Below, in pieces: positions 6,469-12,833 of a DNA stretch of 12,833 nucleotides. Source of the stretch: Acidilobaceae archaeon UBA158 (GTDB taxonomy: Archaea; Thermoproteota; Thermoprotei_A; Sulfolobales; Acidilobaceae); assembly GCA_002506595.1 (NCBI GenBank), contig DAXV01000028.1:1-12833 (forward strand), given 5' to 3'. The notes under the pieces are model-generated. The model did not search any database, was not told the DNA's origin, and worked only from the letters and a program-made list of their open reading frames with translations. A program made the translations under genes and the position numbers. The first letter of the stretch is position 1, and every line of letters starts with the position of its first letter.

Positions 6469-7961
6469 TGATCACTCCCTTCCAAACCTTTGATTTTATA
6501 ATAGGCATTATAGCATTCATTTCAATATTTCTAATACTAAAAAATATGAAATCTGTTTCAGATCTTACATTACCTTTAAGGATAAAACCAAAGAAAAAAG
6601 AAGGCTTCATTGAATACGAAATTAATGGAAAGAAGTATATAGGAGTTGCTTATATATCAGATAACCTACCTAGAGGGGGAGAAGATCTCTCTAAGAGACT
6701 AATAAGAATAGCAAGATCTAGTAGATTAAGCGTCTCATTTATTTCTAATATGTATAATGTTAATAAAAGTTCTTTATTAAAACTAATTGATGAAGAAATG
6801 AAAAAAGCTGATTTAAGTTTTTCAACAACAAATCAAATAAAATATAGAGAGAGATTAAGGTTTTTAGAAGATTTATATAAAGAGGTCGCTAGAATAGGGG
6901 TTCCTTATATAGGTAGCTTTGGATTCATTGTTTGGGTTGATAAAGACGATAGAGATTCAGAATTATATGCAGAATCTTTTAGAAGTTTAGTTGAGGCAGA
7001 GGCACAAATAAAAACCAGGAGAATTTCAAATATTGAAGAAATCATGTCTATTAACAATCCTATAGATATCATAAATGATGATACATCTCTTGTTATAACA
7101 TCTATTGATGATATAGGGGAATATGAGGGAATCGTAATTGGTGAAGAAGAAAACGAGCATGGCAAAACAGTTATATTATCGTGGCCAGATAATTTTAAAC
7201 ATCATATAGGAATTTTTGGCCCTACCGGTAGGGGAAAAACAGTTTTATTAGCAGGAATAGCAATGCAACTTTCATTGATTTCTAGCATCACAAAAAATAT
7301 AGAATCTGTAATAGTCATCGATCCAAAAGGAGATCTATCTATGTTATTAAGAAAAAGTGCTGATTTTTATATAGAACCAAACGCAAATAATTGCATAAAA
7401 ATTCCAAGAATGAATGGTATAGCAAATAAATTAATTGAAAGTTCTATGAAAACAGGTGAAGGTGGAAAAATAAATTTATGCGAAGGTTATATAGAAAAGA
7501 AAGGATTAATGGTATACAATTTATCTAAAATGCCAAACGAGGAAAGAAATATTTACGCCTCCTTATTAATTTCATCGCTCGCCTTACAAGCAAGTGAAGA
7601 AGGATTTTCCACACCAATTGTATTGATAATTGATGAAACATGGAGAATTGTTAACAACTCATATTTTCACTTAGAATTTGCTATGAGGGAAGGTAGAAGC
7701 AGAGGACTTTATATAATTTATGCAACACAAATACCTAATGACGTTGGCAAAATTATAATAGATAATACAGGAGTTAAAGCTGTATTTGGAGGCTTTACAA
7801 ATTATTATGTTGAAATATCACAACAAATTGGAATAGAAGAAGCAAATCTGCTAAAAGAGCTTCCTGTTGGTCATATGATCCTTAAAATAGAGAATAATAG
7901 AGAAAAAACCGTAAAGGTTATAGACTTTAACAAATTGCTTAAAAAAGGAGAAAATAGCTAA
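6468..7961 (+). CDS. cedB: CedB-like VirB4/HerA-family ATPase, motor of the DNA-import system
   Basis: A 497-residue P-loop ATPase with an N-terminal membrane anchor (about 8-25). Walker A is GPTGRGKT at 251-258. It is followed by IDPKGD at 284-289, typical of VirB4/TraG/HerA motor ATPases. Walker B IVLIIDE lies at 384-390 and the basic segment EGRSRG at 408-413 is a candidate arginine finger. YATQ at 418-421 is the sensor-like motif common in this superfamily. The translationally coupled position after a CedA-like membrane protein identifies it as CedB, which drives inward DNA transport in Crenarchaeota. The ATG overlaps the cedA stop as TAATG and follows GTGAT within cedA. No relaxase, endonuclease or coupling-protein gene accompanies it, which argues against a conjugative element. 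Confidence 0.8.
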   Translation: MITPFQTFDFIIGIIAFISIFLILKNMKSVSDLTLPLRIKPKKKEGFIEYEINGKKYIGVAYISDNLPRGGEDLSKRLIRIARSSRLSVSFISNMYNVNKSSLLKLIDEEMKKADLSFSTTNQIKYRERLRFLEDLYKEVARIGVPYIGSFGFIVWVDKDDRDSELYAESFRSLVEAEAQIKTRRISNIEEIMSINNPIDIINDDTSLVITSIDDIGEYEGIVIGEEENEHGKTVILSWPDNFKHHIGIFGPTGRGKTVLLAGIAMQLSLISSITKNIESVIVIDPKGDLSMLLRKSADFYIEPNANNCIKIPRMNGIANKLIESSMKTGEGGKINLCEGYIEKKGLMVYNLSKMPNEERNIYASLLISSLALQASEEGFSTPIVLIIDETWRIVNNSYFHLEFAMREGRSRGLYIIYATQIPNDVGKIIIDNTGVKAVFGGFTNYYVEISQQIGIEEANLLKELPVGHMILKIENNREKTVKVIDFNKLLKKGENS

Positions 7962-7978
7962 AAAATAGGTGCGAAAAA

Positions 7979-8695
7979 ATGGGAAAAAGTTTAAGGCAAC
8001 AAAGGGCAGGTAGAGGAGGTTCACAGTTTAAAAATCCAGATCATATACACATAAGCCCTGGCAAGTATATTCCAAATGATAACAAGACAGAAAAAGGAAT
8101 TATAAAGGATTTAGTTCATGATCCCGGAAGATATGTACCTTTAGCTTATATTGTAACAGAATCTGGAAAAGAATTTTATGTTCCTGCAGCTGAAGGAGCT
8201 TATGTTGGTCAAGAAATTCAAATAGGGGAAGATGCAGAGCCAAATTTTGGAAATATATTGCCATTAAATAAAATTCCTGAAGGAACCTATATATTCAATG
8301 TAGAGCTAAGACCTGGAGATGGAGGAAAACTAGCTAGGCAAGCAGGAAGTTATGCATTAGTCTTAGGAAAAAGTGGTGATAAGGTTAGAATTAGGTTACC
8401 AAGCAAGGTTGAAAAGGAATTAGATGGAAATTGTAGGGCAACAATAGGTATTCCAGCTGGTGCTGGAAGAATTGAAAAACCATTAATAAAAGCTAGTGCA
8501 TCTTATTATAAATCAAAGGCTAAGGCCACAAAATTCCCAACAGTTAGAGGCGTTGCAATGAACGTTGCTTCTCACCCATTTGGTGGAGGTTCACATCAAC
8601 ATGAGGGTAGACCCACAACAGTTGCAAGAAATACACCGCCTGGAAGAAAGGTAGGTCATATAGCTGCAAGGAGAACTGGAAAAAGAAAGAAGTGA
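7979..8695 (+). CDS. rpl2: Large ribosomal subunit protein uL2 (L2)
   Basis: A core 50S protein near the peptidyl transferase centre. The 238-residue product has the archaeal L2 start (GKSLRQQRAGRGGSQF) and the central RPGDGGKLARQAGSYA. It also has the catalytically important loop NVASHPFGGGSHQHEGRPTTVARNTPPGRKVGHIAARRTGKRKK at the C-terminus, including the conserved His of GGGSHQH. GGTG at 7968-7971 lies 7 bases before the ATG. Only 17 bases separate it from cedB, and none of its usual S10-cluster neighbours (rpl3, rpl4, rpl23, rps19) is present. The convergent thiDN stop is two bases away. Confidence 0.97.
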   Translation: MGKSLRQQRAGRGGSQFKNPDHIHISPGKYIPNDNKTEKGIIKDLVHDPGRYVPLAYIVTESGKEFYVPAAEGAYVGQEIQIGEDAEPNFGNILPLNKIPEGTYIFNVELRPGDGGKLARQAGSYALVLGKSGDKVRIRLPSKVEKELDGNCRATIGIPAGAGRIEKPLIKASASYYKSKAKATKFPTVRGVAMNVASHPFGGGSHQHEGRPTTVARNTPPGRKVGHIAARRTGKRKK

Positions 8696-8697
8696 TT

Positions 8698-10059
8698 TCA
8701 TAATAATTTAGCAATCTTTATCATTTTCTCAACAACTTCAATTGCTGTTTTTCCAAATATAAATGCTCCAGGCTCTTTACCAAAATCTCCATAATCTATA
8801 ATTACATCAACAGGACTCCTTTTATCTTTAAGCGCAAATGATATTCCCCATTGCATAGATCCACCTTCTTTTTCTTTTACATCTTTTGGCTCAAATTTTC
8901 TATCATAACTTGAATACGAAAAACCGATTTTTTCAATTATTTTTTGAATATTATCATTATAAGCTATATTTGCTGCTGATCTATATAGCGGAAAATAATC
9001 CATATATTTAAGTAATGCTCTAGCTACATGATCACTTGCTCCGAACTCTGGCTCCTTCGAAAATACCAATTTATTTTTAAAATATCTAATTCTCCCTGGA
9101 ACTGCCATAACATCATTAGTAGTTTTTGCATAAAATTTCGGTAACGCCATAGCTATATTTGTTGATATTTCTGGTATAAGTTTTGAAATAAGTTCTTGCT
9201 TTTCTTCAATTACTTTTAATGCATTTTTCATTTCAGAATATACTAAATATTTATGATAAGGTAACTCCATATAGGCTATTGGATTCACAGGACCATGGCC
9301 TTTACCTATAGGCAATCCATATAATATTGCCTCACTTATTAATTCTTTAGCAATTTTTATTGATTCAATAACATCATAGCCTTTAGCTAAATTCGCAGCA
9401 ATTGCTGCTGAAAATGAACAACCAGTTCCATGATCACTTCTTGTATTTATTCTTTTTTCAATAAATTCTTTGTATTCACCATTGTAATATAATATATCAA
9501 TCGATTCGTCTCCTTTCATATGCCCCCCTTTTACTACAGCTGCTTTAGCCCCAAATTCTTCGACTATTAATTTAGCAGCCTTTTTTGCATCATCTAAATT
9601 AAGTATCTTAATACCAGTAATTTTTTCTGCCTCAGGTATATTTGGAGTTATTACTGTAGCCCTTGGTATCAGCTTTTCTATTAGAACTTTTACAGCATCT
9701 TCTTTTAACAAAGGGGCACAACTTTTTGAAACCATAACAGGGTCAATAACTAATGGAAAATCATAAGATTTTAAAACATTTGCTACTTCTAAAACTATTG
9801 CTGAATTGCTTAACATACCAGTTTTTGCAGCATCAATCCCGAAGTCATTATATATGGCTTCTATTTGTTTTCTAACCATTTCAGGACTCACATCATAAAT
9901 TCCAGTAACTTCATATGTATTTTGAGCAGTAATGCTAGTTATGGCTAAAGTTCCATGAACTCCTAAAGAAGCAAATGTTTTAAGGTCAGCTGCGATTCCA
10001 GCTCCTCCGCCGCTATCGCTTCCTGCTATAGTCAAAGCAACTGGTATTTCTTTATTCAT
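8698..10059 (-). CDS. thiDN: ThiDN: HMP/HMP-phosphate kinase fused to archaeal thiamine-phosphate synthase
   Basis: A bifunctional thiamine enzyme. Residues 1-260 are ThiD, which phosphorylates hydroxymethylpyrimidine and its monophosphate: GSDSGGGAGIAADLKTF at 13-29, IDPVMVSKS 105-113, TPNIPEAE 138-145, VVKGGH 175-180 and DHGTGC 209-214 with the catalytic Asp/Cys anion hole. Residues 275-453 are ThiN, the archaeal replacement for ThiE, which joins HMP-PP to thiazole phosphate: VPGRIRY 320-326, EPEFGASDHVARALL 336-350, YRSAANIAYN 359-368 and IDYGDFGKEPGAFIFG 421-436. The ATG at 10059 follows GGTGGG with a 4-base spacer; the GTG at 10068 would add three residues. It overlaps the upstream HypE-like gene by 8 bases, so translation is likely coupled. 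Total 453 residues, normal for this fusion. Confidence 0.93.
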   Translation of the reverse strand: MNKEIPVALTIAGSDSGGGAGIAADLKTFASLGVHGTLAITSITAQNTYEVTGIYDVSPEMVRKQIEAIYNDFGIDAAKTGMLSNSAIVLEVANVLKSYDFPLVIDPVMVSKSCAPLLKEDAVKVLIEKLIPRATVITPNIPEAEKITGIKILNLDDAKKAAKLIVEEFGAKAAVVKGGHMKGDESIDILYYNGEYKEFIEKRINTRSDHGTGCSFSAAIAANLAKGYDVIESIKIAKELISEAILYGLPIGKGHGPVNPIAYMELPYHKYLVYSEMKNALKVIEEKQELISKLIPEISTNIAMALPKFYAKTTNDVMAVPGRIRYFKNKLVFSKEPEFGASDHVARALLKYMDYFPLYRSAANIAYNDNIQKIIEKIGFSYSSYDRKFEPKDVKEKEGGSMQWGISFALKDKRSPVDVIIDYGDFGKEPGAFIFGKTAIEVVEKMIKIAKLL

Positions 10060-11134
10060 TTTTCCCACCCTTAATTAAGTCTAATGTTTTGTAAAATATC
10101 GGCCAAAAATCATCCCTTTCCGGTTGTTTTATTAATTTTTCATTATTCTGGTCTATTAAATATACTCCTTTTCCTTCTACGGCTTCACCTATTACTTGAG
10201 CTTCAATTCCTTTTTCTCTCAATAATTTAATTGCTTCATCTCCTTTATCTTTACTAATTGCGGCAATTAACGTGCCTTCACTTATTGAGACATATGGATC
10301 TATTTTTAGACCAGTAAATTTGGAGAATGAATCTAAGACCTTTAAAACATCGTCTCTTATAAATAATTTGTCTTTATAAACATTAATTCTTATTTTGCTT
10401 GCCTCCGCAATATCATTTAACGCTCCCCAAACTCCATATTCAGTTGCATCATGCATTGCCTTTACACCTTTTCTTAATCCAAGCCTCGATAAAGTTAAAG
10501 CATCATCGACAACAGATTGAAGCCAAAAAATATTTTGAGCCTTTAATGAAAAATCTTTACCATAATCCTTTTCTAAGATCTGTGGAAATAGAGATGCTAA
10601 TATTCCTGCAGTTTCTATTGCTGGGCCTTTAGTCATTAAAATTAAATCTCCCGGCTCAACCATAGTAGGAGAAACATAAGTATCCTTTTCTGCAACCCCA
10701 ATTAATGTTGCACCACCAATCATAGGATAATCTATTCCTTCATACTTTCCAGTATGACCCGCAACTATAGAAATCCCTAAATTTTTACACTCTTTATGAA
10801 TTCCCAACCACATATATTTGAATTCCTCATCTGTCATTTTCATAGGTAAATTCAAATCTATAAACAGGTATTTAGGAGGTATTCCTGAAACTGCAACATC
10901 ACTTGCTAAAATGTGAATAGCAAACCATGTGCTTTTTTCCCAGCCATATTCAGGAACAATATATACTGGATCAACTTCAATTATTAAATCCTTTTCACCC
11001 AAATTTATTACTCCAAAATCTACTCCAAATTGAGGACCAATTTTTATTTCAGGATTAGATATACCCAAATTGGGATATATGATTTCTTCAAACAGTTTTC
11101 TATTCACTTTCCCTATAACGTTATTAGATATCAA
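10052..11134 (-). CDS. HypE-like AIR synthase-related (PurM superfamily) protein in thiamine operon
   Basis: A 360-residue PurM/HypE-superfamily ATP-binding protein, first gene of the operon with thiDN. Visible landmarks are IIEVDPVYIV at 51-60, LASDVAVSGIPPKYL 76-90, AGHTGKYEG 125-133, MVEPGDLILMTKGPAIETAGILAS 158-181, HDATEYGVWGALNDIAEAS 228-246 and SISEGTLIAAI 283-293. The pattern is HypE-like, but the C-terminus (YKTLDLIKGGKNE) lacks the terminal cysteine that HypE uses for thiocarbamate formation, so a hydrogenase role is unlikely. Operon context points to thiamine or pyrimidine phosphorylation. The precise reaction is unknown. The TTG start at 11134 is well supported by GGGAGGAG six bases upstream. 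Confidence 0.75.
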   Translation of the reverse strand: MISNNVIGKVNRKLFEEIIYPNLGISNPEIKIGPQFGVDFGVINLGEKDLIIEVDPVYIVPEYGWEKSTWFAIHILASDVAVSGIPPKYLFIDLNLPMKMTDEEFKYMWLGIHKECKNLGISIVAGHTGKYEGIDYPMIGGATLIGVAEKDTYVSPTMVEPGDLILMTKGPAIETAGILASLFPQILEKDYGKDFSLKAQNIFWLQSVVDDALTLSRLGLRKGVKAMHDATEYGVWGALNDIAEASKIRINVYKDKLFIRDDVLKVLDSFSKFTGLKIDPYVSISEGTLIAAISKDKGDEAIKLLREKGIEAQVIGEAVEGKGVYLIDQNNEKLIKQPERDDFWPIFYKTLDLIKGGKNE

Positions 11135-11140
11135 TTTTAT

Positions 11141-11148
11141 CTCCTCCC
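11141..11148 (-). promoter_or_regulatory. Strong ribosome binding site for the HypE-like gene
   Basis: GGGAGGAG on the minus strand, 6 bases before the TTG at 11134-11132. It is the best Shine-Dalgarno match in the window and fixes the TTG start of the thiamine operon. Confidence 0.75.
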
Positions 11149-11245
11149 AAATTACTTTTCTCAGTGGTAAAAAGTATTAAAGGTGAATATTAAATTCTTT
11201 GTATATTTTTGTGTATTATTGCTTAATCAAATTTATTTATAAAAA

Positions 11246-11303
11246 TTTAAGTATACATAAGGTATAAAAATAAAATACTTAAAGCAAATTATTATTTATG
11301 GTG
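11246..11303 (+). promoter_or_regulatory. Candidate operator/promoter of the 139-residue protein
   Basis: A perfect 9-bp inverted repeat, TTTAAGTAT at 11246-11254 and ATACTTAAA at 11275-11283, encloses 20 bases containing the TATA-like GGTATAAAAAT. GGTG at 11300-11303 lies 10 bases before the ATG at 11314. Another TATA-like run, TTTATAAAAATTTAA, sits just upstream at about 11236-11250. Flanking a core promoter with a symmetric pair is typical of an autoregulatory or repressor site, but AT-rich chance repeats are common. Confidence 0.4.
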
Positions 11304-11313
11304 CCATATAATC

Positions 11314-11733
11314 ATGAATAATATTGTTATTAATTTCAAAACCTTATATGCATACAATGCAAATAAAAATAAACAAAATATTTCATTTATAAGATTTATA
11401 TCAAAAATATTGGGAAAAAATATTGAAAATTCAAAGAATTTAATAAATTCAATTCATAATTCGCTAGAAAATTTGGGGATAGGTTTAAGAATGATATTAG
11501 ATTCATATTTTATTAATAATTATGGAAAAACTTATGCAGAGATGTTAATTGATAATCCAATATTTGTATATAATGAATCTACAAAGATTTTATCTGAATA
11601 TTCAGCAAAAATGATTTTCAGATCAATACTAAAATCCATTGGTTTAAGCCAATTAGAAATAAAAATAATAATTAATGAACTATCAATTGGTAATGATAAA
11701 TCGTTCAAAAATGCGATTTCATCCGCTGCATAA
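11314..11733 (+). CDS. Small alpha-helical protein of unknown function
   Basis: I do not recognise this gene. It encodes 139 residues, rich in Asn, Ile, Lys and Ser, with no signal peptide, no membrane helix, no cysteine and no metal motif. From residue 40 it looks entirely helical. The stretch IHNSLENLGIGLRMILDSYF, then KTYAEMLIDNPIFVYNESTKILSEYSAKMIFRSILKSIG, loosely recalls the small archaeal NitrOD5/DUF3227 helical domain, in which a conserved NP-x-F precedes a C-terminal helix pair; this is a weak resemblance. It is divergent from the thiamine operon across a 179-base intergenic region and is followed by 265 bases without a gene. Composition is as AT-rich as its surroundings. Confidence 0.6.
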   Translation: MNNIVINFKTLYAYNANKNKQNISFIRFISKILGKNIENSKNLINSIHNSLENLGIGLRMILDSYFINNYGKTYAEMLIDNPIFVYNESTKILSEYSAKMIFRSILKSIGLSQLEIKIIINELSIGNDKSFKNAISSAA

Positions 11734-11998
11734 TTATGATATTATCTAATCTTAATATTATATATGAAAATATTTTAATAATATAATTTCATTACTAAAC
11801 TCAAAGTGAGATATCAAAGACTATTTATAAATATGCAAATTTAATCATTTAATATAAAATAATTATTAAGATAAAAGTTTAATCAGGTCCTCAATACATA
11901 TATCACAAATTATGATATTCTTTGTCCAAGACAATAAAATATTACAAACTTTAAAATATAATTGAATATCTTGACACTAACATATCTTATAAATTAAG
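11734..11998. other. AT-rich gap without a recognised gene
   Basis: The stretch between the 139-residue gene and tRNA-Val contains no open frame of useful length and no hairpin or box C/D sRNA motif that I can support. A 12-base direct repeat, AATTATGATATT, occurs at 11732-11743 and 11908-11919. It is of uncertain meaning in DNA this AT-rich. Confidence 0.5.
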
Positions 11999-12073
11999 TG
12001 GGCCCGGCCGGACTTGAACCGGCGACCTCCGCCGCGTCAGGGCGGCGTCCTAACCAAACTAGACTACGGGCCC
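11999..12073 (-). tRNA. trnV: tRNA-Val (anticodon GAC)
   Basis: Read on the minus strand, the sequence folds as a full cloverleaf. The acceptor stem is GGGCCCG/CGGGCCC and the D-arm is GTCT-loop-GGAC. The anticodon arm is CCGCC-CTGACGC-GGCGG with anticodon GAC at positions 34-36. The variable loop is AGGTC and the T-arm is GCCGG-TTCAAGT-CCGGC. The discriminator base is A (11999), and CCA is not encoded, as is common in archaea. No intron is present. GC content is far above the surroundings, as expected of a thermophile tRNA. Confidence 0.95.
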
Positions 12074-12101
12074 TCACTTTTTTCTATCTAATTTTTCCTT
12101 T

Positions 12102-12109
12102 AAAACATT
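12102..12109 (-). promoter_or_regulatory. TATA box of tRNA-Val
   Basis: On the minus strand GTTTTAAA lies about 29-36 bases upstream of the tRNA 5' end at 12073, a suitable distance for an archaeal box A serving this tRNA. Confidence 0.45.
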
Positions 12110-12128
12110 TCCTTTTTACAATTGAAAA

Positions 12129-12150
12129 CCTTCCCCTTCAGGGCGTGGAG
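12129..12150. other. GC-rich island CCTTCCCCTTCAGGGCGTGGAG in AT-rich spacer
   Basis: A GC-rich stretch between tRNA-Val and the hemerythrin gene, containing CCC-TTCA-GGG, which can form a short tetraloop hairpin. Similar CCCCTTCAGGG-type ends are remembered from archaeal IS200/IS605-family elements and their TnpB guide RNAs. No transposase or TnpB frame is nearby, so at most it would be a remnant or a solo end. Confidence 0.3.
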
Positions 12151-12172
12151 ACCTTAATAATTAGGAAAAAGA

Positions 12173-12205
12173 TTATAAATATTTATTGAAAGAGATTATT
12201 TGGTG
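12173..12205 (+). promoter_or_regulatory. Promoter and ribosome binding site of the hemerythrin gene
   Basis: TATA-like TTATAAATATTTA lies at 12173-12185 and GGTG at 12202-12205 is 7 bases before the TTG at 12213. The GGTG spacing matches the other genes in this window and favours TTG 12213 over TTG 12186, which falls at the end of the TATA element. Confidence 0.5.
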
Positions 12206-12212
12206 TTTAGTT

Positions 12213-12731
12213 TTGCAAGCCTTAACCTTAGAACTACAAGACGAACATGAATTTATATCTAAAGTTAACTCATATCTAAAGTTATACAAAGATAAAATCA
12301 TTTCAGAAAGATTTAACGAAATAGATAGCTTAAAGAAGCTATTAACTATAATAAGGGAATTTGTAAGCAATTGCCATCATAAAAAAGAGGAGCTCTTTAT
12401 CTTCCCATATATTTTAGAAAAAGGAGGGGATGAAGCAGATTTAGCAAACGAAATGATAACACAACATAGAGATTTGGAAAAAATGGAAAATCAAATAGAG
12501 ATCTATTTGGAAAAAAACAATTTTTACGATGCATCTAAAGTATTAAACGATCTTGTATTATTGCTTGACTCTCACATAGAAAAAGAAAACACTGTTGTAT
12601 TTGATTACGCTGAGTTTATAATCGATGATGAAAAGAAGGGAGAATTGCTTGATGAAATGATTAAATATGAAAAAGATAACAACAATTATTGCAACAAGAA
12701 TAAATATGAAAAAATACTAGAAAAAATTTAA
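12213..12731 (+). CDS. Hemerythrin HHE-domain protein
   Basis: A soluble four-helix-bundle protein of 172 residues expected to bind a non-haem di-iron centre. Likely ligands are H12 (DEHEF), H55/H56 with E59/E60 (CHHKKEELFIFP), H85 (QHRDLE), and H121 with E125 (SHIEKENTVVF), in the order expected for the HHE family. Such proteins sense or carry oxygen, handle nitric oxide or repair iron centres; nothing here tells which. The C-terminal 40 residues are charged and likely disordered. The TTG at 12213 is chosen from GGTG seven bases upstream and because the protein then opens with the first helix; TTG 12186 would add nine residues. It converges on a membrane protein gene 15 bases away. Confidence 0.85.
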   Translation: MQALTLELQDEHEFISKVNSYLKLYKDKIISERFNEIDSLKKLLTIIREFVSNCHHKKEELFIFPYILEKGGDEADLANEMITQHRDLEKMENQIEIYLEKNNFYDASKVLNDLVLLLDSHIEKENTVVFDYAEFIIDDEKKGELLDEMIKYEKDNNNYCNKNKYEKILEKI

Positions 12732-12746
12732 AAAATAAAATAAAAA

Positions 12747-12833
12747 TTATTTTGTTAGTAAAATTTCTTTTCTTTTAATCAATGTTATAACCATTATTAT
12801 AAATACTGTAGACATCAACAGACCCACATCTAT
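12747..12833 (-). CDS. C-terminal end of a membrane protein, cut by window
   Basis: The minus strand is open from the window edge to a TAA at 12749-12747 and encodes 28 residues that begin IDVGLLMSTVFIIMVITLI and end KRKEILLTK. That is one hydrophobic helix followed by a short basic tail, as at the end of a transporter or other integral membrane protein. The remainder lies beyond position 12833, so the family cannot be named. It converges on the hemerythrin gene with a 15-base gap, consistent with a genuine gene end. Confidence 0.55.
   Translation of the reverse strand: MDVGLLMSTVFIIMVITLIKRKEILLTK

Noticed and set aside
4853..7961. Integrated conjugative plasmid
   Set aside because: The VirB4-like ATPase and membrane proteins could suggest one, but there is no integrase, relaxase, replication gene or tRNA-end duplication, and the genes are embedded between housekeeping genes with the same composition.
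10399..10632. Plus-strand open frame inside the HypE-like gene, and similar short frames opposite rps8e, cedA1, cedA, cedB and the hemerythrin gene
   Set aside because: All are antisense to strongly supported coding regions and lack ribosome binding sites or recognisable features.
11135..11313. TPP riboswitch upstream of the thiamine operon
   Set aside because: The CUGAGA and ACCUGA-type cores of the thi-box are not found on the minus strand here, and the leader between the likely promoter and the TTG is short and AT-rich.
11732..11919. 12-base direct repeat AATATGATATT-like pair (AATTATGATATT at 11732 and 11908) as target-site or att duplication
   Set aside because: It is composed almost only of A and T in AT-rich DNA, has no mobile gene between the copies, and does not copy the tRNA 3' end.
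11998..12189. A 63-residue open frame beginning MGPAGLEPATSAASGRR
   Set aside because: It is the antisense translation of tRNA-Val, a common artefact of annotating across tRNA genes.
1..12833. CRISPR array or restriction/defence island
   Set aside because: No regularly spaced repeats and no Cas, nuclease or methyltransferase motifs are visible in the window.

Overview
The window looks like a chromosomal segment of a thermophilic archaeon of the Thermoproteota (Crenarchaeota). The evidence is archaeal-type ribosomal proteins (S8e and the archaeal form of uL2), an archaeal 8-oxoguanine glycosylase of the AGOG family, a ThiD-ThiN fusion, a crenarchaeal Ced DNA-import locus, GGTG-type ribosome binding sites, TTG starts, no encoded CCA on the tRNA, and very AT-rich DNA interrupted by a GC-rich tRNA. 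The low GC content and gene set would fit an Acidilobales/Caldisphaera-like organism, but that placement is inference.

Left part (1-2892): a truncated cis-prenyltransferase gene (uppS, minus strand, 3' end outside the window) is divergent from a plus-strand run of a ThiL-like kinase, AGOG and ribosomal protein S8e. uppS has no ATG, GTG or TTG between its upstream in-frame stop and its first conserved motif. Middle left (2893-4751): an aminopropyltransferase with an ACL5/thermospermine-synthase-like active-site segment lies tail to tail (4 bp overlap of stop codons) with a PuuE-type allantoinase/polysaccharide-deacetylase-fold protein. A nested inverted repeat fills the gap between rps8e and speE.

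Centre (4853-8695): a tightly packed plus-strand operon with a small two-helix membrane protein (CedA1, pilin-like), a polytopic membrane protein (CedA), a membrane-anchored VirB4/HerA-type ATPase (CedB), then uL2. This is the most interesting system here. Ced is the crenarchaeal DNA importer related to bacterial type IV secretion/conjugation machinery. The first about 55 residues of CedA repeat the sequence of CedA1 itself, which suggests that the channel protein carries a pilin-like hairpin at its N-terminus. The ribosomal protein gene rpl2 is joined to this operon rather than to its usual S10-cluster partners.

Right part (8698-12833): a minus-strand thiamine operon contains a HypE/PurM-superfamily protein of unsettled function overlapping thiDN by 8 bp. 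Divergent from it is a 139-residue protein I do not recognise, with a 9-bp inverted repeat around a TATA-like element in its promoter. After an AT-rich gap come tRNA-Val(GAC) on the minus strand, a hemerythrin-domain protein and the 3' tail of a membrane protein gene cut by the window edge. Three thiamine-related proteins in one window (ThiL-like, HypE-like, ThiDN) would together cover HMP phosphorylation, coupling to thiamine phosphate and final phosphorylation.
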